Part shown: in pieces, positions 4,942-7,257 of the stretch
Layout of the letters: each line of letters begins with the position of its first letter
Numbering within the stretch: the stretch's first letter is position 1
Assembly: GCA_900754715.1 (NCBI GenBank)
Contig: CAAEDX010000102.1
Span: 1 to 7,257, forward strand
Direction: 5' to 3'
From: Erysipelotrichaceae bacterium
GTDB taxonomy: Bacteria > Bacillota_I > Bacilli_A > Erysipelotrichales > Erysipelotrichaceae
Length of the DNA stretch: 7,257 nucleotides
Translations under genes and position numbers: made by a program
Notes under the pieces: model-generated
Told to the model about the DNA's origin: nothing
What the model saw: the letters and a program-made list of their open reading frames with translations, nothing else
Database searches by the model: none

Positions 4942-7257
4942 ATGGAAGAAATCAGAGGACTGACAAAAGAACAAGTGGATGCGCGCGTCCGGGAGGGAAA
5001 GGTCAATATCTCTCCGAAGCCGGTCGTGAAGAGCTATCGTCAGATCATCTTTGAGCATACATTCAATTTGTTCAACGCGTACAATTTCTGTATCGCGCTG
5101 GCGCTGGTGGCAGTGAAGGCATGGACGAGCTTGTTTTTTGTCGTCATCGTCAGTTCCAACGCGTTCTTGCGCATCTATCAGGAGATCAAGTCGCGCAATA
5201 TGGTGGCCAGGCTGAATCTGATCATCTCGCCGAAGACGACGGTCGTGCGCGATGGGGAAAAGCAGGAGATCCGCAATGAGGAGATCGTGCTCGATGATGT
5301 CATCTTCCTGAAGAGCGGCATGCAGATCGCTTCCGATTGTGCCGTGCTGGATACGCCGGTCGAGGTCGATGAGTCACTGCTTTCGGGCGAGGCAGATCCG
5401 GTGCTCAAGCAGCCGGGCGATCATCTGCTTTCGGGCAGCTTCCTGCTTTCAGGCGCCTGCCATGCCCGGGTGGAGCATGTGGGCGCGGACAACTATGCCG
5501 CCTGCATCGCCAATGAGGCGCGCAAGCGCAAGCCGGTCACTTCAGAAATGGTGCGGGTGTTCAGCCGAGTAACGCGGATGACGAGCTTTCTGGTCGTTCC
5601 GCTGAGCGCGCTGATGTTGTTTGAGGCGCTCGTGCTGCGTCATCAGCCGATCGAGACGACGGTGGTCAATACATCCACGGCGCTGCTTGGCATGCTGCCG
5701 GTCGGGCTGGTGCTGCTGGCCAGCATCTCGATGATGGCCAGCGTCGTGCGCCTGGGCAAGAAGAAGGTCGTCGTGCAGGAAATGTTCAGCATCGAGACGC
5801 TTTCGCTGGCGGATACGCTGTGTCTGGATAAGACCGGCACGCTGACGCAGGGCAAGATGGAAGTGCAGAAAGTGAAGCCGCTGGCGGGGCACAGCGCGAA
5901 AGAAGTGGATGACATCATGACTTCGTTCATCCGCGGCAGCCTCGACAGCAATGCCACGTTCCTGACGATGGCTGAATATTTTCAAGGCGATGCCGTCTAT
6001 GGCTGCGGCGAGCGGGTCTCCTTTTCCTCAGCGCGCAAATGGAGCGCCCTTGAGCTGGAAGAGGTAGGCACGCTGGTGCTGGGCGCGCCGGAGTTCATCC
6101 GGCCGGATCTTGTCTTCGATGAAGAGATCGAGGCCGCGAAGGCCGATGGGGCAAGGGTGCTGCTGGCGGCGCTGGCTGGCCCGTTCGCGGGCTTTCAGGA
6201 ACGGCTGAATGAGGCTGAGCCGTTAGCAGCGGTCATCATCAGCGACCCGCTGCGCGAAGACGCCGCGGACTGCATCCGCTTCTTTCAGGAGAACGAAGTG
6301 GACATCAAGGTCATCTCGGGCGATAACCCCAAGACGGTCAGCGCGCTGGCGCGGCAGGCCGGGGTGCGCGGGGCGCAGCATTGTGTCGATGCTTCCACGC
6401 TGCACAGTGATGCGCAGCTGGAAGAGGCCATCTTGAATCATTCTGTGATCGGCCGCGCTTCTCCGCAGCAGAAGCATCAGATGATCCTCGCGCTGCAGCG
6501 GCATGGCCATAAGGTCGCCATGACCGGAGACGGCGTGAACGATGTGCTGGCGCTCAAGGATGCCGATGTGTCCATCGCGATGGGCAATGGCTCCGACGCG
6601 GCCAAGCAGATCTCGCAGTTCGTCGTCATCAACGGTGATCTGAGCACGCTGACCGATGTGGTGAAAGAGGGCCGCCTCGATACGAACAATGTGACGCGTT
6701 CCGCATCGATGTATTATCTGAAGACCATCTATACGATCCTGATCTCGCTGCTCATCCTGGTGCTCAACATCCCGTATCCGTTCATCCCGTTTCAGATGAC
6801 GCTGCTGGATAATTTCGTGGCCGGTTTCCCGTCGTTCATGATCTTGTTTGAGCGCAATATCGAACGGCAGAAAGAATCGATCGGCCGTCACGCGCTGCGT
6901 TATTCGCTGCCTAACGCACTGGCGATCGTCATGGCGGTGCTCGCCGCGCATCTGATCGGCAAGAGCGCGGGGCTCAGTCAGCGCGAGGTCTTCACCATCT
7001 TGTATTTCTCGACCTCGATGATCTCGATCCATATGATCTATCGGATCTACAGCCCGCTGAACTGGTATCGCGCGATCGTGCTTGTGATCGATGTGATCGG
7101 CTTCATCCTGGCTTCGCTGCTGTTCTGGAATTGGCTGGAGCTTTCCGCGATGAACGTGACGCTGGCCGGTTACATCGTGGGCATCGTGATCGCGGGCTTC
7201 ATCCTGACGACGCTCATCGCGCATCTGGTCAATCGTTATCTTGACCGCAATCCTGAA
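4942..7257 (+). CDS. P-type cation-transporting ATPase, CtpE/Exp7-like (3' end beyond window)
   Basis: The frame runs 772 codons from ATG 4942 to the edge without a stop. Family members have about 780-800 residues, so only the extreme C-terminus should be missing. Visible parts, in order, are M1-M2 (about 41-82), an actuator domain with LSGEADP where TGES is usual (Ser148-Gly-Glu150-Ala), M3-M4 (about 215-270), the phosphorylation motif DKTGTLT with Asp296, the nucleotide-binding LGAPEF (380-385), SDPLRED, ISGDNPKTV, the hinge TGDGVNDV (528-535), and M5-M10 (about 591-764). The protein is a membrane pump driven by an aspartyl-phosphate intermediate. The start is supported by GGGGTGA 4 nt upstream; in-frame ATGs at 4915 and 4918 lack a ribosome binding site. 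CtpE of mycobacteria has been linked to calcium, but canonical calcium-pump ligands are absent here (M4 reads PVGL), so the ion is not assigned. It is a separate unit after the terminator. Confidence 0.93.
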   Translation, partial: MEEIRGLTKEQVDARVREGKVNISPKPVVKSYRQIIFEHTFNLFNAYNFCIALALVAVKAWTSLFFVVIVSSNAFLRIYQEIKSRNMVARLNLIISPKTTVVRDGEKQEIRNEEIVLDDVIFLKSGMQIASDCAVLDTPVEVDESLLSGEADPVLKQPGDHLLSGSFLLSGACHARVEHVGADNYAACIANEARKRKPVTSEMVRVFSRVTRMTSFLVVPLSALMLFEALVLRHQPIETTVVNTSTALLGMLPVGLVLLASISMMASVVRLGKKKVVVQEMFSIETLSLADTLCLDKTGTLTQGKMEVQKVKPLAGHSAKEVDDIMTSFIRGSLDSNATFLTMAEYFQGDAVYGCGERVSFSSARKWSALELEEVGTLVLGAPEFIRPDLVFDEEIEAAKADGARVLLAALAGPFAGFQERLNEAEPLAAVIISDPLREDAADCIRFFQENEVDIKVISGDNPKTVSALARQAGVRGAQHCVDASTLHSDAQLEEAILNHSVIGRASPQQKHQMILALQRHGHKVAMTGDGVNDVLALKDADVSIAMGNGSDAAKQISQFVVINGDLSTLTDVVKEGRLDTNNVTRSASMYYLKTIYTILISLLILVLNIPYPFIPFQMTLLDNFVAGFPSFMILFERNIERQKESIGRHALRYSLPNALAIVMAVLAAHLIGKSAGLSQREVFTILYFSTSMISIHMIYRIYSPLNWYRAIVLVIDVIGFILASLLFWNWLELSAMNVTLAGYIVGIVIAGFILTTLIAHLVNRYLDRNPE

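Noticed and set aside
4819..5058. 79-codon minus-strand frame over the intergenic region
   Set aside because: More than half lies opposite the ATPase start, and no leftward promoter or family signature was seen.
6223..7224. 333-codon open frame on the minus strand
   Set aside because: It lies entirely opposite the catalytic and membrane half of the ATPase, and its product is His/Arg/Asp-rich with no recognisable fold. Long antisense frames are expected from GC-rich codon use.
1..7257. Very frequent GATC tetranucleotides, considered as a methylation or uptake signal
   Set aside because: They arise mainly from common codon pairs with ATC and GAT in coding frames and show no clustering suggesting a functional signal.

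Overview
The window looks like the chromosome of a low-to-mid GC Gram-positive bacterium (Bacillota). The evidence is a pair of FemA/FemB/MurM-type peptidoglycan bridge aminoacyltransferases, the Bacillota-style tsaE-tsaB-rimI-tsaD gene order, strong AGGAGG-type ribosome binding sites, and a P-type ATPase of the CtpE/Exp7-like kind. The coding DNA is visibly GC-rich with many GCG, CTG, CGC and ATC codons. A GC-richer member of the Erysipelotrichia is my best guess; that placement is inference from protein flavour and not proven by the sequence.

Layout. Positions 1-4746 are one rightward gene string of six genes: a FemAB-family gene whose 5' end is cut by the window edge, a second complete FemAB-family gene, tsaE, tsaB, rimI and tsaD. 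The last three junctions are 4-bp ATGA stop/start overlaps. The first two junctions have short gaps (39 and 22 bp) that are bridged by micro-ORFs, themselves joined through ATGA overlaps. A clear intrinsic terminator (4753-4781) closes the string just after tsaD. A short AT-rich intergenic stretch (about 4782-4941) holds a candidate promoter and an inverted repeat. From 4942 to the right edge runs a P-type cation ATPase, open at its 3' end but with all ten expected membrane segments present.

How the genes fit together. The FemAB enzymes move amino acids from aminoacyl-tRNA onto the lipid II stem peptide to build the interpeptide bridge. TsaB, TsaD and TsaE, together with TsaC/TsaC2 (not in this window), make the t6A37 modification on ANN-decoding tRNAs. 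RimI is an N-alpha-acetyltransferase that commonly travels with tsaB and tsaD. The operon therefore joins wall-bridge synthesis from charged tRNA with tRNA modification; whether the link is functional or only positional cannot be decided here. The ATPase is a separate transcription unit.

Most of the window is well-understood housekeeping DNA. The features that deserve a second look are the femAB-femAB junction (a strong Shine-Dalgarno too far from the start, a GNRA-capped hairpin in the spacer, and a 16-nt near-repeat on both sides), the chain of micro-ORFs across the two gaps, and the loss of canonical calcium-pump ligand residues in the P-type ATPase. I see no tRNA, rRNA, CRISPR array, insertion sequence or phage gene.
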